64,000 nucleotides of DNA from Streptomyces sp. NBC_01244 (GTDB taxonomy: Bacteria; Actinomycetota; Actinomycetes; Streptomycetales; Streptomycetaceae): positions 6,510,001 through 6,574,000 of the forward strand of contig NZ_CP108488.1 in the NCBI RefSeq assembly GCF_035987325.1, in the 5' to 3' direction. Within the stretch, counting starts at the first letter, position 1, and every line of letters begins with the position of its first letter. This document shows positions 26,661 through 36,153 of this stretch, piece by piece. Both the position numbers and the translations under genes were made by a program. A model generated the notes under the pieces. It saw only the letters and a program-made list of their open reading frames with translations. It was not told where the DNA came from and made no database searches.

Positions 26661-27776
26661 CTACTTCTGCCGCTTGTAGAACGGCAGGGCCACGACCTCG
26701 TACGCCTCATGCGTACCGCGAATGTCCACGCCGACGCCGGAGGTGCCGGGCGCGGCGTGCGCCGCGTCGACATAGGCCATCGCGATCGGCTTGCCGAGCG
26801 TCGGGGACGGGGCGCCCGAGGTGACCTCGCCGACGACCTGGCCGTCGAAGGTCACGGAGAAGCCGGCGCGCGGAACGCGGCGGCCCTCGGCGATCAGGCC
26901 GACCAGCTTGCGCGGCGCCTTGGCGGCGGCGCGCTCGGCGGCGGCCTCCAGGGCGGCGCGGCCGACGAAGTCGCCCTCCTTCTCGAACTTCACGACCCGG
27001 CCCAGACCCGCGTCGAACGGGGTGAGGGAGGTGGTCAGCTCGTGCCCGTACAGCGGCATGCCCGCTTCCAGGCGCAGGGTGTCGCGGCAGGACAGGCCGG
27101 CCGGGACCAGGCCGACGCCCTCGCCCGCCTTGGTCAGCGCCTGCCACAGCTCCACGGCGTGCTCGGGGGAGACGAACAGCTCGAAGCCGTCCTCGCCGGT
27201 GTAGCCCGTACGCGCGATCAGCGCGGGCACCCCGGCGACCGTGCCGGGCAGGCCGGCGTAGTACTTCAGCCCGTCCAGGTCGGCGTCGGTGAGCGAGGCG
27301 AGGATGCCGGGGGACTCCGGACCCTGCACCGCGAGCAGCGCGTACGCGTCGCGGTCGTCGCGGACCTCGGCGTCGAAGCCGGCGGCGCGCTCGGTGATCG
27401 CGTCCAGGACGACCTGGGCGTTGGAGGCGTTCGCGACGACCATGTACTCGGTCTCGCCCAGGCGGTAGACGATCAGGTCGTCGAGGATCCCGCCGTCTTC
27501 CTGGCAGATGTGCGTGTAGCGGGCGCGGCCGACGCCGACGGTGGAGATGTTGCCGACCAGGGCGTAGTCCAGGACCTTCACGGCCTCCGGGCCGGTCAGG
27601 GTGATCTCGCCCATGTGGGAGAGGTCGAACAGACCGGCCTTGGTGCGGACGGCGTTGTGCTCGTCGCGCTCGCTGGCGTACCGCAGGGGCATGTCCCAGC
27701 CCGCGAAATCGGTCATGGTCGCACCGAGAGAACGGTGCAGCGCATCGAGGGCGGTCAGGCGGGGGGCAGTGCTCAT
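26661..27776 (-). CDS. gcvT: glycine cleavage system aminomethyltransferase (T protein)
   Basis: The 371-residue enzyme releases ammonia from the H-protein-bound aminomethyl group and forms methylene-THF. Visible family blocks are [20 protein letters not shown], the folate-binding region [20 protein letters not shown] and [15 protein letters not shown]; the last part ([19 protein letters not shown]) is the GCV_T C-terminal domain. Start ATG 27776 ([14 protein letters not shown]). The gene is first in the operon, behind a tandem glycine riboswitch. gcvP and the L protein are not in this window and must be supplied from elsewhere. Confidence 0.96.
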   Translation of the reverse strand: MSTAPRLTALDALHRSLGATMTDFAGWDMPLRYASERDEHNAVRTKAGLFDLSHMGEITLTGPEAVKVLDYALVGNISTVGVGRARYTHICQEDGGILDDLIVYRLGETEYMVVANASNAQVVLDAITERAAGFDAEVRDDRDAYALLAVQGPESPGILASLTDADLDGLKYYAGLPGTVAGVPALIARTGYTGEDGFELFVSPEHAVELWQALTKAGEGVGLVPAGLSCRDTLRLEAGMPLYGHELTTSLTPFDAGLGRVVKFEKEGDFVGRAALEAAAERAAAKAPRKLVGLIAEGRRVPRAGFSVTFDGQVVGEVTSGAPSPTLGKPIAMAYVDAAHAAPGTSGVGVDIRGTHEAYEVVALPFYKRQK

Positions 27777-27814
27777 GGGTGTGGCTCCCGGGTCCCAGGG
27801 CATGACATGACGAG

Positions 27815-28060
27815 GAGGAGTTCCTCCCCATCTGTCATCGGAACCTGAGAGGTTCGCCGAGAGTTCCCCGCTTCCAGGGGAAGGCCATCGACTTGCACCT
27901 TGGGTGGAACCGTCGCCGGGGCCCTCACGGGCGGTGGCGCGGCTCGCTTTTCAGATCTGCCTCATCCACGCGGTACGGGGCCTGAGAGATTCAAGGGAGG
28001 TACTTGCTCCTTCGGCGCCCGGGCACCGCCTTGCGGCGTGCCGGGACTCTCCCGCGCGGA
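27815..28060 (-). ncRNA. tandem glycine riboswitch
   Basis: On the minus strand upstream of gcvT two glycine aptamers follow each other. The first begins near 28056 with CGGGAGAGTCCCGGCA and contains GCGCCGAAGGAGCAAGTACC, AATCTCTCAGGC and GAGGCAGATCTGAAAAGCGA. The second has AAGGTGCAAGTCGATGGCC, ACCTCTCAGGTTCCGATGAC and AGATGGGGAGGAAC. This is the standard cooperative arrangement that turns on glycine catabolism. Borders are approximate. The remaining spacer up to 28255 holds promoters for both directions. Confidence 0.9.
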
Positions 28061-28255
28061 TTCAAGCGGCCGGTATGTAATTAGGTGTCCAGATGGCGCA
28101 CATCATTGCACGACGTGCGGCCGAATGGGGGAGGGGGTCCGCAAGCGGAGCAGACTCCGAGCGGAACCGGAGCGGAACCGGTGGCACCGGATTACCGTCT
28201 CTTTACACTCAGGGGGACCGGGTCCAGGCGACCCGTCGCGGGGGAGGCGAGCACT

Positions 28256-28942
28256 GTGCGGAGATTCGGAGTACTGGCGGCGACGAACACCGGCACCGTC
28301 GAGGGTGCGGTGGCCGGGGTGCCGTCGCAGCGCGGCGCCGTACGGGACCCCGCGGCGGGCGGAACGGCGGGGGAGCCCGCAGCGGTACGGGACCTGCGCG
28401 GAGCCGAGGGCCCGCGGCGGCTGCGCTTCGCCGAGGGGGACGTCGTGGTGGTCTCCGGGCTGCCCGGCGGCGGCAAGAGCACCCTGATCAAGCGGGCCGC
28501 GGAGGGCGGCGGCGTCGACTCCCAGGACGCCCGCGAGCGCTGGGAGCGCCGGATGCCGGCCGCCCTGCCCTACGCGGTGTACCGGCCCGCCGTCCGGATC
28601 GCGCACTACTGGGGCCTGTGGCGGGTGCTCCGCTCCGGGGCCCCGGCCGTCGTCCACGACTGCGGTACGCAGAGTTGGGTACGGGCGCTGCTGGCCTCGG
28701 CGGCCCGCCGGCGCGGCCGCGCGCTGCACCTGGTGCTGCTGGACACCACTCCGGAGGAGGCCAGGGCCGGGCAGGCGGCGCGGGGCCGGGGCGTGTCGGC
28801 GTACGCCTTCGCCCGGCACCGGGGCGCGGTGGCCCGGCTGCTGCGCGAGGCCGAGGCGGGCCGCCCGCCCGCCGGCTGCGCGTCGGTGACCCTGCTGGAC
28901 CGCCCGGCGGCGTCCCGGCTGACGTCGATCGGCTTCCACTAG
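28256..28942 (+). CDS. P-loop ATPase/kinase-like protein
   Basis: A 228-residue protein with a Walker A motif at about residues 67-74 (VVVSGLPGGGKSTLIKRA) and a possible lid region with Arg residues (TPEEARAGQAARGRGVSAYAF, RHRGAVARLL). It resembles small zeta-toxin/uridine-kinase-like P-loop kinases, but no substrate motif is certain. The GTG at 28256 follows GGGGGAGG by a normal spacing and is preferred to the upstream in-frame starts near 28085. It is followed after 109 bases by two SseB-like genes on the same strand. Cytoplasmic; function unknown. Confidence 0.8.
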   Translation: MRRFGVLAATNTGTVEGAVAGVPSQRGAVRDPAAGGTAGEPAAVRDLRGAEGPRRLRFAEGDVVVVSGLPGGGKSTLIKRAAEGGGVDSQDARERWERRMPAALPYAVYRPAVRIAHYWGLWRVLRSGAPAVVHDCGTQSWVRALLASAARRRGRALHLVLLDTTPEEARAGQAARGRGVSAYAFARHRGAVARLLREAEAGRPPAGCASVTLLDRPAASRLTSIGFH

Positions 28943-29051
28943 GGCCTGTCCCCCGGCGCGGGCGGCCCCGGCACGGGCGGCCCCCGGTCGGGGTGTCGCG
29001 GGCGCCCGTTAATCTCGGGTCGATATCAAGGGCAAGCGAGCGGAGACGTAC

Positions 29052-29762
29052 ATGTGGCCGGGTAACGAGCTGGAGCAGGTGCTCGGGGCGGCGCTCGGAC
29101 AGGCGGACGCCGGGGGGCGGATCCTCGAGGTCCTCGGGCGCAGCCACCTGTGGATCCCGCTGCCCGGCGGGGTGAACAGCCTCAGCCTGCCCACCATGGA
29201 CATCGACGGCGCCGCGTACGTGCCCGTCTACAGCTCCGAGGAGCAGTTCCGCGCCTGCGCCGGACCCGCCATGGACTTCGCCGTCGCCCCCGCCGTGGAC
29301 TTCGCCCGGGGCCTGCCCCCGCAACTCGGCCTCGCGGTCAACCCCGAGGGCTCCGTCGGCGTGCCCCTGCCCCCGCCGGCCGTCGCGGAGCTCTGCCGCA
29401 CCGGCCGCGGCCCGCTCGACGGCCCCGCCACCGGCGGCAGGGTCCGGCTCTTCGAGCCCGACTGGCAGCAGGACCCGGTCGAGTTCCTGACCGCCGCCGC
29501 GGAGGAGTTCCGGGCCACCGGAGTCGTCGCCTCCGCGCACCGCTGCCTCGCCAGCGTCGAGGGCGGCTCGCCGGAGCTCTACATCGGAGTCCACCTGGTG
29601 GGATGGGAGCCCGACATGCGAAACGCCCCGATGGACGCGCTGGGCCGCGCCCTGACCCGCGTACCGCCGCCCTGGCCTGTGCAGTTGATCCTGCTCGACG
29701 CCGCGGAAGACCCGGTGGTCGACTTCATCACCACGCGCGTACGCCCCTTCTACCTGCCGTAG
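29052..29762 (+). CDS. SseB family protein
   Basis: A 236-residue cytoplasmic protein with the SseB N-terminal domain (about 5-125: MWPGNELEQVLGAALGQAD, LWIPLPGG, AYVPVYSSEEQF) and a C-terminal domain (about 130-236: VEFLTAAAEEFRATGVVASA, LYIGVHLVGWE, ending VRPFYLP). SseB was named for enhanced serine sensitivity in E. coli; the biochemical role is unknown. In actinobacteria the family is common and often duplicated. The ATG has GGAG seven bases upstream. It lies 67 bases before a second SseB-like gene and close to serine/glycine genes, though on the other strand. Confidence 0.85.
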   Translation: MWPGNELEQVLGAALGQADAGGRILEVLGRSHLWIPLPGGVNSLSLPTMDIDGAAYVPVYSSEEQFRACAGPAMDFAVAPAVDFARGLPPQLGLAVNPEGSVGVPLPPPAVAELCRTGRGPLDGPATGGRVRLFEPDWQQDPVEFLTAAAEEFRATGVVASAHRCLASVEGGSPELYIGVHLVGWEPDMRNAPMDALGRALTRVPPPWPVQLILLDAAEDPVVDFITTRVRPFYLP

Positions 29763-29829
29763 TGACGCTTAAGCTGGTGGCCGACACGCGTGGACGACGG
29801 GCGGACGAACAGACGAAGAGGGGTACCGG

Positions 29830-30570
29830 GTGAGTGCGTCAGGCACGGCCGCGGTCGGGCAGGTCGAGCACATGCTGCGCCAGGTGACTCCCGGGCGCTA
29901 CGAGAGCTACGAGTCCCTCCTGCACGCCCTGGCCGAGGGGCGGCTGTGGATGCTCCTCTGGCAGGGGCAGCCCGGCTCCCCGGAGGCCCAGTACGGCGGC
30001 ATGGAGGTCGAGGGCCTCGGGTACGCGCCCTGCGTGACCTCACCGCAGGAGCTGGCCGCCAGCGGCTGGAACCGCGGGTACGAGGTGGTCACCGGACGGG
30101 ACATCGCCCGCGCCCTCTACCCCGACCGCTGGGGGCTGTGGCTCAACCCGCACGCCCAGGGCGGCGGCGTCGGCATTCCCTGGGCCGACCTGCGCCGGAT
30201 CGCCACCGGGCTGGACCGGATGCCGGCCGGCCCGCTGCGGCTGTCCGAGCCCGCCATCGAGCTGCCGCAGTTCTACGGGCTGCTCACGCAGCACGCGCAC
30301 CGCACGCCCGCCGTCCGCTCGCTGCGCCGCGCCTGGGTGCAGCCCGCGCTGGGGTCCCCGTACCTCGCCGTCGGGCTCGACCTGTACGACGCCTCCGCGC
30401 ACGCGTTGGAATCCGTGCGGGAAATGATGCGCCAGTCGGTCGGCGCGGTCCCCGAGGGAGTGCCCGTCTGCACGGTCGCGCTGGCGGACGAACACGACCC
30501 GGTGGCGATGTGGCTGCGGGCGCAGACCCGCCCCTTCTACGACCGCGAGGGACAGGCGCCCGCCTACTGA
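29830..30570 (+). CDS. SseB family protein, second copy
   Basis: A 246-residue paralog of the preceding gene in overall layout: N-terminal domain with LLHALAEGRLWMLLWQGQPG and GLGYAPCVTSPQEL, then YEVVTGRDIARALYPDRWGLWLNP, and a C-terminal domain ending in MWLRAQTRPFYDREG, which mirrors the RVRPFYLP end of the first copy. The GTG start is preceded by GAAGAGGGG. Both genes probably share a transcript that ends at the hairpin at 30628-30657. Function unknown. Confidence 0.85.
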   Translation: MSASGTAAVGQVEHMLRQVTPGRYESYESLLHALAEGRLWMLLWQGQPGSPEAQYGGMEVEGLGYAPCVTSPQELAASGWNRGYEVVTGRDIARALYPDRWGLWLNPHAQGGGVGIPWADLRRIATGLDRMPAGPLRLSEPAIELPQFYGLLTQHAHRTPAVRSLRRAWVQPALGSPYLAVGLDLYDASAHALESVREMMRQSVGAVPEGVPVCTVALADEHDPVAMWLRAQTRPFYDREGQAPAY

Positions 30571-30627
30571 GAGGTCCCGCTCGCCGAGGCATCCCGCTCG
30601 TTGAGACATGGGGACCAAGCCACCCCA

Positions 30628-30660
30628 GGCCGCACGGAACAGTCGTTCCGTGCGGCCTTT
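30628..30660 (+). terminator. hairpin terminator after the SseB genes
   Basis: A perfect 13-bp stem (GGCCGCACGGAAC at 30628-30640 with 30645-30657), loop AGTC, followed by TTT: one of the most canonical intrinsic terminators in the window. Confidence 0.88.
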
Positions 30661-31033
30661 GCGTTGTCCTGATTTCGACGTTGATGTACGCCCAATAGGC
30701 ATGCTCGTAGGCCGAGTTGGGCGCCATGTCCGATTCCGTACCGAACAGGATGTCTTGCTCCGCTGAGATGACAGTGAAGTCCGGATAACGGGAACTCGAC
30801 CCTCAGATCACGGTTGCGCATCCATTCACCTGCGGGTCTGGCGGCTGATCGAGCGCCCGATGAAGACTCCCCACCCAAGAGCGGGTCAGTCCTCCGGCGG
30901 TCGCCTGGGTTTGCCCCGCCGCAGGAAATCCGCGCACCCGTACCTCGCACTCCGAGCGCCACTCCGCACCAACGCCGCCACAGCGGCGGGCATGGGCCGG
31001 CCCACCCGTCGGCCGAGAGGGGTCCCCACCACG
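30661..31033. other. leader region of the oligopeptide transporter operon
   Basis: No gene is supported here. An in-frame extension of the permease to 30860 lacks a ribosome site and conserved protein content. The stretch 30661-30800 is relatively AT-rich and probably holds the operon promoter. I recognise no riboswitch or operator. Confidence 0.4.
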
Positions 31034-32029
31034 ATGACGGCACCACTGCACGACATGAGCGCGGAGACACCCGCACCCGTGTCCGTAGCCGACGTCCCCG
31101 CCAAGGCCATCGAAGGCCGTTCGCCCGGCCGCATCGCCTGGATGCGGCTCAAGCGCGACAAGGTCGCGCTGGCCGGCGGTTTCGTCGTGCTCCTGCTGAT
31201 CCTCGTCGCACTCTTCGCGCCGCTGATCGTCAGCGTTTTCGGCCACCCTCCGGAGGAGCTGCACGAAGACCTGCTGGACCCGCTGCTGGGCCTGCCGGCC
31301 GGCGACTACGGCGGCATGAGCGGCGACTTCCTGCTCGGCATCGAGCCGGTCAACGGCCGCGACGTGTTCAGCCGGATCGTCTACGGCGCCCGCATCTCGC
31401 TGCTGGTCGCCTTCCTCTCCGCCTTCGTGGCGGTCTCGATGGGCACCTTCTTCGGCATCGTCGCCGGCTACTTCGGCGGCTGGGTCGACGCGGCCATCAG
31501 CCGGGTCATGGACCTGCTGCTCGCCTTCCCGCAGCTGCTCTTCATCATCGCGCTGATCTCGGTCGTCCCCGGCAAGCTCTGGGGCTTCGAGGGATCGGGC
31601 CTGCGGATCGCCGTACTGGTCCTGGTGATCGGCTTCTTCGGCTGGCCCTACATCGGCCGCATCGTCCGCGGCCAGACCCTGTCGCTGCGCGAACGGGAGT
31701 ACGTCGAAGCGGCGCGGAGCCTGGGCGCCGGCCGGATGTACATCCTCTTCCGCGAGCTGCTCCCGAACCTGGTGGCCCCGATCACCGTCTACGCGACGCT
31801 GATGATCCCCACCAACGTACTGACCGAGGCCGCGCTCAGCTTCCTGGGCGTCGGCGTCAAGCCGCCCACGCCGTCCTGGGGCGAGACCCTCTCGACGGCC
31901 GTGCGGACCTATGAGGACGACCCGCTCTTCATGATCTTCCCCGGCGTGGCGATCTTCATCACCGTGCTGGCCTTCAACCTCTTCGGCGACGGCGTCCGCG
32001 ACGCCCTCGACCCGAAGGGCTCCCGTTAG
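31034..32029 (+). CDS. oligopeptide ABC transporter permease (DppC/OppC-like)
   Basis: A 331-residue inner-membrane permease with the N-terminal OppC segment (SPGRIAWMRLKRDKVALAGG), about six membrane helices and the EAA loop YVEAARSLGAGRMYILFRELLPN that contacts the ATPases. Start: ATG 31034, with GAGAGGGG upstream; upstream in-frame starts are not supported. It is the first gene of a five-gene importer with the order permease C, binding protein, permease B, ATPase, ATPase. The same order is found in the BldK-type and other peptide importers of Streptomyces. Confidence 0.92.
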   Translation: MTAPLHDMSAETPAPVSVADVPAKAIEGRSPGRIAWMRLKRDKVALAGGFVVLLLILVALFAPLIVSVFGHPPEELHEDLLDPLLGLPAGDYGGMSGDFLLGIEPVNGRDVFSRIVYGARISLLVAFLSAFVAVSMGTFFGIVAGYFGGWVDAAISRVMDLLLAFPQLLFIIALISVVPGKLWGFEGSGLRIAVLVLVIGFFGWPYIGRIVRGQTLSLREREYVEAARSLGAGRMYILFRELLPNLVAPITVYATLMIPTNVLTEAALSFLGVGVKPPTPSWGETLSTAVRTYEDDPLFMIFPGVAIFITVLAFNLFGDGVRDALDPKGSR

Positions 32030-32131
32030 CCGTCCCCGCAGGTCATCCCGCAGGGCACCCGTAGGTCAGAACCGCAGGGCACACCGGAACCCGGCTTCGT
32101 ACCGGAATCACAACGGAGGGTTGCGAGCATC

Positions 32132-33910
32132 GTGACTACCCATCGCATGTCCAAGCGCAGGCTCGTCGCCGGCACGGCCGTCGTGCTCGCGACGATGCTG
32201 GCCGCGACCGCCTGTGGCGGCGACGACGGCAAGGCGAAGGAAGACAAGCCGGCCGCCGCGGGCGGCTTCAACGCCGCCATCGGCAAGGTCGCCAACGCCT
32301 CCACCAAGACGGGCGGCGAGCTGAAGTTCGTCGGTACGCAGGAAGCGGACTCGTGGGACCCGCAGCGCGGTTACTACGGCTTCATGTGGGACTTCTCCCG
32401 CTACTACGCCCGCCAGCTCGTCAGCTTCAAGGCGGAGCCGGGCACCAAGAGCACCGAGCTCGTCCCCGACCTGGCCACCGCGAACGCGGAGATCAGCGAC
32501 GGCGGCAAGACCTACAAGTACACCCTCAAGGACAACGTGACCTGGGAGGACGGCACCCCCGTCACCGCCCAGGACGTCAAGTACGGCATCGAGCGCACCT
32601 GGGCCCAGGACGTCATCTCCGGCGGCCCGGTCTACCTGATGCAGGTCCTCGACCCGAAGACCGAGTACCCGGGTCCGTACAAGGACACCAGCCCGGACAA
32701 GCTCGGCCTCAAGGCGATCGAGACCCCGGACGCGAAGACCATCATCTTCAAGCTCCCCGCGCCCAACGGCGACTTCGAGCAGATGCTGGCCATGCCGGCC
32801 GCCAGCCCGGTCAAGCAGGACAAGGACACCGCGGCCAAGTACGGCCTCAAGCCCTTCTCCAACGGCCCGTACAAGATCGACTCGTACGAGCCCAACAAGA
32901 GCATGAAGCTCTCGCGCAACACGAACTGGAAGGCCGAGTCGGACACCATCCGCAAGGCGCTCCCGGACTCCATCTCCGTCACGTTCATGGCGAACGCGGA
33001 CGACATGGACAAGCGCCTGATGAACGGCGAGTTCGACCTGGACATCAACGCGACCGGCATCGGCCAGGCGGCCCGCGCCACCGCGCTGAAGGACCACAAG
33101 GACAACCTGGACAACGGCCAGACCGGCTTCATCCGGTACGCCGTCATGCCGCAGACCGTCGCGCCGTTCGACAACATCGAGTGCCGCAAGGCCGTCATCT
33201 ACGCGGCCGACCACAAGTCCCTGCAGACCGCCCGCGGCGGCCCGCAGGCCGGTGGTGACATCGCCCCCAACATGCTGCCGCTGGGCATCAAGGGCGCCGA
33301 TGGCAAGTACGACCCGTACGGTGTCCTGACGAACGACGGCAAGCCCGACGTCAACAAGGCCAAGGCCGCTCTGAAGGCCTGTGGCAAGGAGACCGGCTTC
33401 AAGACCACGATCGCGGTCCGCAACAACAAGCCGGTCGAGGTCGCCACGGCCGTCTCCCTGCAGAACGCCCTGAAGCAGGTCGGCATCGAGGCCGACGTCG
33501 ACCAGTTCGACGGCGCCCAGACCTCCGGCATCATCGGTTCGCCGAAGGTGGTCAAGGAGAAGGGCTACGGCATCATCATCATGGGCTGGGGCGCCGACTT
33601 CCCGACCGGTCAGGGCTTCTCCCAGCCGCTGGTCGACGGCCGCTTCATCCTGCAGAGCGGTAACAACAACTTCTCCGAGCTCAACGACCCGGCGATCAAC
33701 AAGCTGTTCGACGACGCCATCGCGGAGACGGACCCGGCCAAGGCCGGCGACATCTACAAGCAGATGAACCAGAAGGTCTCCGAGGCCGCGGTCTACCTGC
33801 CCTTCGTCTACGACAAGACGATCTCCTGGCGCAGCAGCCGCCTGACCAACGTCTACACCTCCGACGCGTACAACGGCCGGTACGACTACGCCTCGCTCGG
33901 CGTCCAGTAG
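32132..33910 (+). CDS. oligopeptide ABC transporter substrate-binding lipoprotein
   Basis: A 592-residue SBP family 5 (DppA/OppA) lipoprotein. The signal peptide ends in a lipobox with Cys28 (MLAATACGGD). The mature protein shows the family blocks WDPQRGYYGFMWDFSRYYAR, SDGGKTYKYTLKDNVTWEDG and TPVTAQDVKYGIER, and the C-terminal YLPFVYDKTISWRSSRL. It binds peptides outside the membrane; peptide length preference cannot be read. GTG 32132 has GGAGGG 11 bases upstream; ATG 32147 is an alternative. It sits 102 bases after the first permease. Confidence 0.93.
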   Translation: MTTHRMSKRRLVAGTAVVLATMLAATACGGDDGKAKEDKPAAAGGFNAAIGKVANASTKTGGELKFVGTQEADSWDPQRGYYGFMWDFSRYYARQLVSFKAEPGTKSTELVPDLATANAEISDGGKTYKYTLKDNVTWEDGTPVTAQDVKYGIERTWAQDVISGGPVYLMQVLDPKTEYPGPYKDTSPDKLGLKAIETPDAKTIIFKLPAPNGDFEQMLAMPAASPVKQDKDTAAKYGLKPFSNGPYKIDSYEPNKSMKLSRNTNWKAESDTIRKALPDSISVTFMANADDMDKRLMNGEFDLDINATGIGQAARATALKDHKDNLDNGQTGFIRYAVMPQTVAPFDNIECRKAVIYAADHKSLQTARGGPQAGGDIAPNMLPLGIKGADGKYDPYGVLTNDGKPDVNKAKAALKACGKETGFKTTIAVRNNKPVEVATAVSLQNALKQVGIEADVDQFDGAQTSGIIGSPKVVKEKGYGIIIMGWGADFPTGQGFSQPLVDGRFILQSGNNNFSELNDPAINKLFDDAIAETDPAKAGDIYKQMNQKVSEAAVYLPFVYDKTISWRSSRLTNVYTSDAYNGRYDYASLGVQ

Positions 33911-34036
33911 ACAAACCGTCCGATTCAGTTCCAGTGCCACACCCGCTAGGCACGAAGGGCAGGTGATGGCCGCGGCGGCGGCTCGGGGGCGCTCTCCAGA
34001 AGAGGGCGTCCCCGGGCCGCGGCCAGGCCGAGCGCA

Positions 34037-35035
34037 GTGCTTGCATATCTCATCCGGCGGATCTTCGCCGTCATCGTCATGCTGTTGGTCATCTCGCTGG
34101 TGACCTTCGGAATCTTCTTCCTCTTCCCGAAGATGATCGGGACGGACCCGGCCCTGTACTTCGTCGGCAAGCAGTCCGACCCCGCCGCCATCGAGGGCAT
34201 CCGGCAGAAGATGGGTCTCGCCGACCCGATCCTCGTCCAGTTCGGCAAGTTCGTCGTCGGGCTGGTGGCGGGTCGTACGTACGCCAACGGCAACGACGTC
34301 ACGCACTGCGCCGCGCCCTGCTTCGGATACTCCTTCAAGAGCGAGCAGGAGGTGTGGCCGCTGCTGACCGACTGGCTGCCCGTCACCCTCTCGCTCGCCG
34401 CCGGTGCCGTCGTGCTCTGGGTGATCGGCGGTGTCGCCGCAGGCGTCATCTCCGCCCTCAAGCGCGGTACGGTCCTGGACCGTTCGGCGATGGGCCTCGC
34501 CCTCGCCGGCGTCTCCCTCCCGATCTACTTCACGGGCATGCTCGCCATCGCCCTCTTCTCCGACCAGCTCGGCTGGTTCGGGCGGCCGGAGAAGACCTTC
34601 GCCGAGGACCCGGGAGCCTGGTTCAACGGCATGGTCCTGCCGTGGGTCTCGCTCGCCTTCCTCTACGCGGCGATGTACGCGCGGCTCACCCGCGCGACCA
34701 TGCTCGAAGTGCTCAACGAGGACTACATCCGCACCGCGCGCGCCAAGGGGCTGACGGAACCCGTCGTCATCGGCAAGCACGCGATGCGCTCGACCATGAC
34801 GCCGATCCTGACCGTCCTGGGTCTCGACCTGGGCGCGCTGATGGGCGGCGCCGTCCTCACCGAGTACACCTTCTCGCTGCACGGCCTCGGCTACAGCGCC
34901 GTCCGCGCCATCAGCGAGCACGACCTGCCGGTCATTCTCGGCATCACCTTGATCTCCGCCTTCTTCGTCGTCGCGGCCAACCTCGTCGTCGACCTCTTGT
35001 ACGCGGTGATCGACCCCCGAGTGAGGCTGTCATGA
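34037..35035 (+). CDS. oligopeptide ABC transporter permease (DppB/OppB-like)
   Basis: A 332-residue permease with the OppB start (MLAYLIRRIFAVIVMLLVIS), the long extracellular loop after helix 1, and the EAA loop YIRTARAKGLTEPVVIGKHA. It differs from short OppB proteins by an insertion with two Cys (VTHCAAPCFGYSF, residues about 88-100). The GTG start lies 126 bases after the binding-protein gene. Its stop overlaps the next gene in ATGA. Confidence 0.92.
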   Translation: MLAYLIRRIFAVIVMLLVISLVTFGIFFLFPKMIGTDPALYFVGKQSDPAAIEGIRQKMGLADPILVQFGKFVVGLVAGRTYANGNDVTHCAAPCFGYSFKSEQEVWPLLTDWLPVTLSLAAGAVVLWVIGGVAAGVISALKRGTVLDRSAMGLALAGVSLPIYFTGMLAIALFSDQLGWFGRPEKTFAEDPGAWFNGMVLPWVSLAFLYAAMYARLTRATMLEVLNEDYIRTARAKGLTEPVVIGKHAMRSTMTPILTVLGLDLGALMGGAVLTEYTFSLHGLGYSAVRAISEHDLPVILGITLISAFFVVAANLVVDLLYAVIDPRVRLS

Positions 35036-36153
35036 CCGATTCGACGGCGCCCGCCGTGACGGGCGCACTGAACGAGCCCGTCGCCCCCGGCGCACCCGGC
35101 ACCGCGTTCCTCGACGTACGCGACCTCAAGGTGCACTTCCCCACGGAAGACGGCCTGGTCAAGTCCGTGGACGGACTCTCCTTCACGCTGGAGAAGGGCA
35201 AGACCCTCGGCATCGTCGGCGAGTCCGGCTCCGGTAAATCGGTGACCTCGCTGGGCATCATGGGCCTGCACCGGGTCGGCCAGTACGGCCGCCAGCGGGC
35301 CCGGATCTCCGGTGAGATCTGGCTCGACGGCAAGGAACTGCTGTCCAGCCCCGAGGAAGAGGTCCGCAAGCTGCGCGGCCGGGAGATCGCGATGATCTTC
35401 CAGGACCCGCTGTCGGCGATGCACCCGTACTTCACGGTCGGCAAGCAGATCGCCGAGGCGTACCGGGTCCACAACAAGGTCGACAAGAAGACCGCCCGCA
35501 AGCGGGCCGTCGACCTCCTGGACCGCGTCGGCATCCCCGAGCCCCACAAGCGGGTCGACAGCTACCCGCACGAGTTCTCCGGCGGCATGCGCCAGCGCGC
35601 GATGATCGCGATGGCGCTGGTCAACAACCCCGAACTGCTCATCGCGGACGAGCCCACCACCGCCCTGGACGTCACCGTCCAGGCGCAGATCCTCGACCTG
35701 ATCCGGGACCTGCAGAAGGAGTTCGGCTCCGCGGTCATCATGATCACGCACGACCTCGGCGTGGTCGCCGAGATGGCCGACGACCTCCTCGTGATGTACG
35801 GCGGCCGGTGCGTGGAGCGGGGCAGCGCGGAGAAGGTGTTCTACGAGCCCCGGCACCCGTACACCTGGGGCCTGCTCGGCTCGATGCCGCGCATCGACCG
35901 GGAGCAGACCGAACGCCTCATCCCGGTCAAGGGCTCGCCGCCCAGCCTGATCAACATCCCGAGCGGCTGCGCCTTCAACCCCCGGTGCCCGTACGCCGAC
36001 CTGCCCAAGGACGACGTCACGCGGACCGTACGGCCCGAGCTGGCCCTGGTCGACACCGCCGCGGAGGGCGCCGGCCGGCACTGGGCCGCCTGTCACCTCT
36101 CCCCGGAGCAGCGGGACCGGATCTGGACCGAAGAGATTGCGCCGAAGCTGTGA
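35032..36153 (+). CDS. oligopeptide ABC transporter ATP-binding protein (DppD/OppD-like)
   Basis: A 373-residue ATPase: Walker [15 protein letters not shown], signature [15 protein letters not shown], Walker [15 protein letters not shown], switch His in [15 protein letters not shown], and the C-terminal peptide-transporter extension [12 protein letters not shown] with the conserved cysteines. It starts at ATG 35032, overlapping the permease stop by four bases, and its stop overlaps the start of the last ATPase. Confidence 0.93.
   Translation: MTDSTAPAVTGALNEPVAPGAPGTAFLDVRDLKVHFPTEDGLVKSVDGLSFTLEKGKTLGIVGESGSGKSVTSLGIMGLHRVGQYGRQRARISGEIWLDGKELLSSPEEEVRKLRGREIAMIFQDPLSAMHPYFTVGKQIAEAYRVHNKVDKKTARKRAVDLLDRVGIPEPHKRVDSYPHEFSGGMRQRAMIAMALVNNPELLIADEPTTALDVTVQAQILDLIRDLQKEFGSAVIMITHDLGVVAEMADDLLVMYGGRCVERGSAEKVFYEPRHPYTWGLLGSMPRIDREQTERLIPVKGSPPSLINIPSGCAFNPRCPYADLPKDDVTRTVRPELALVDTAAEGAGRHWAACHLSPEQRDRIWTEEIAPKL

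Noticed and set aside
30661..31033. tRNA or attachment site in the opp leader
   Set aside because: No cloverleaf or CCA-type end could be read and no integrase lies nearby.
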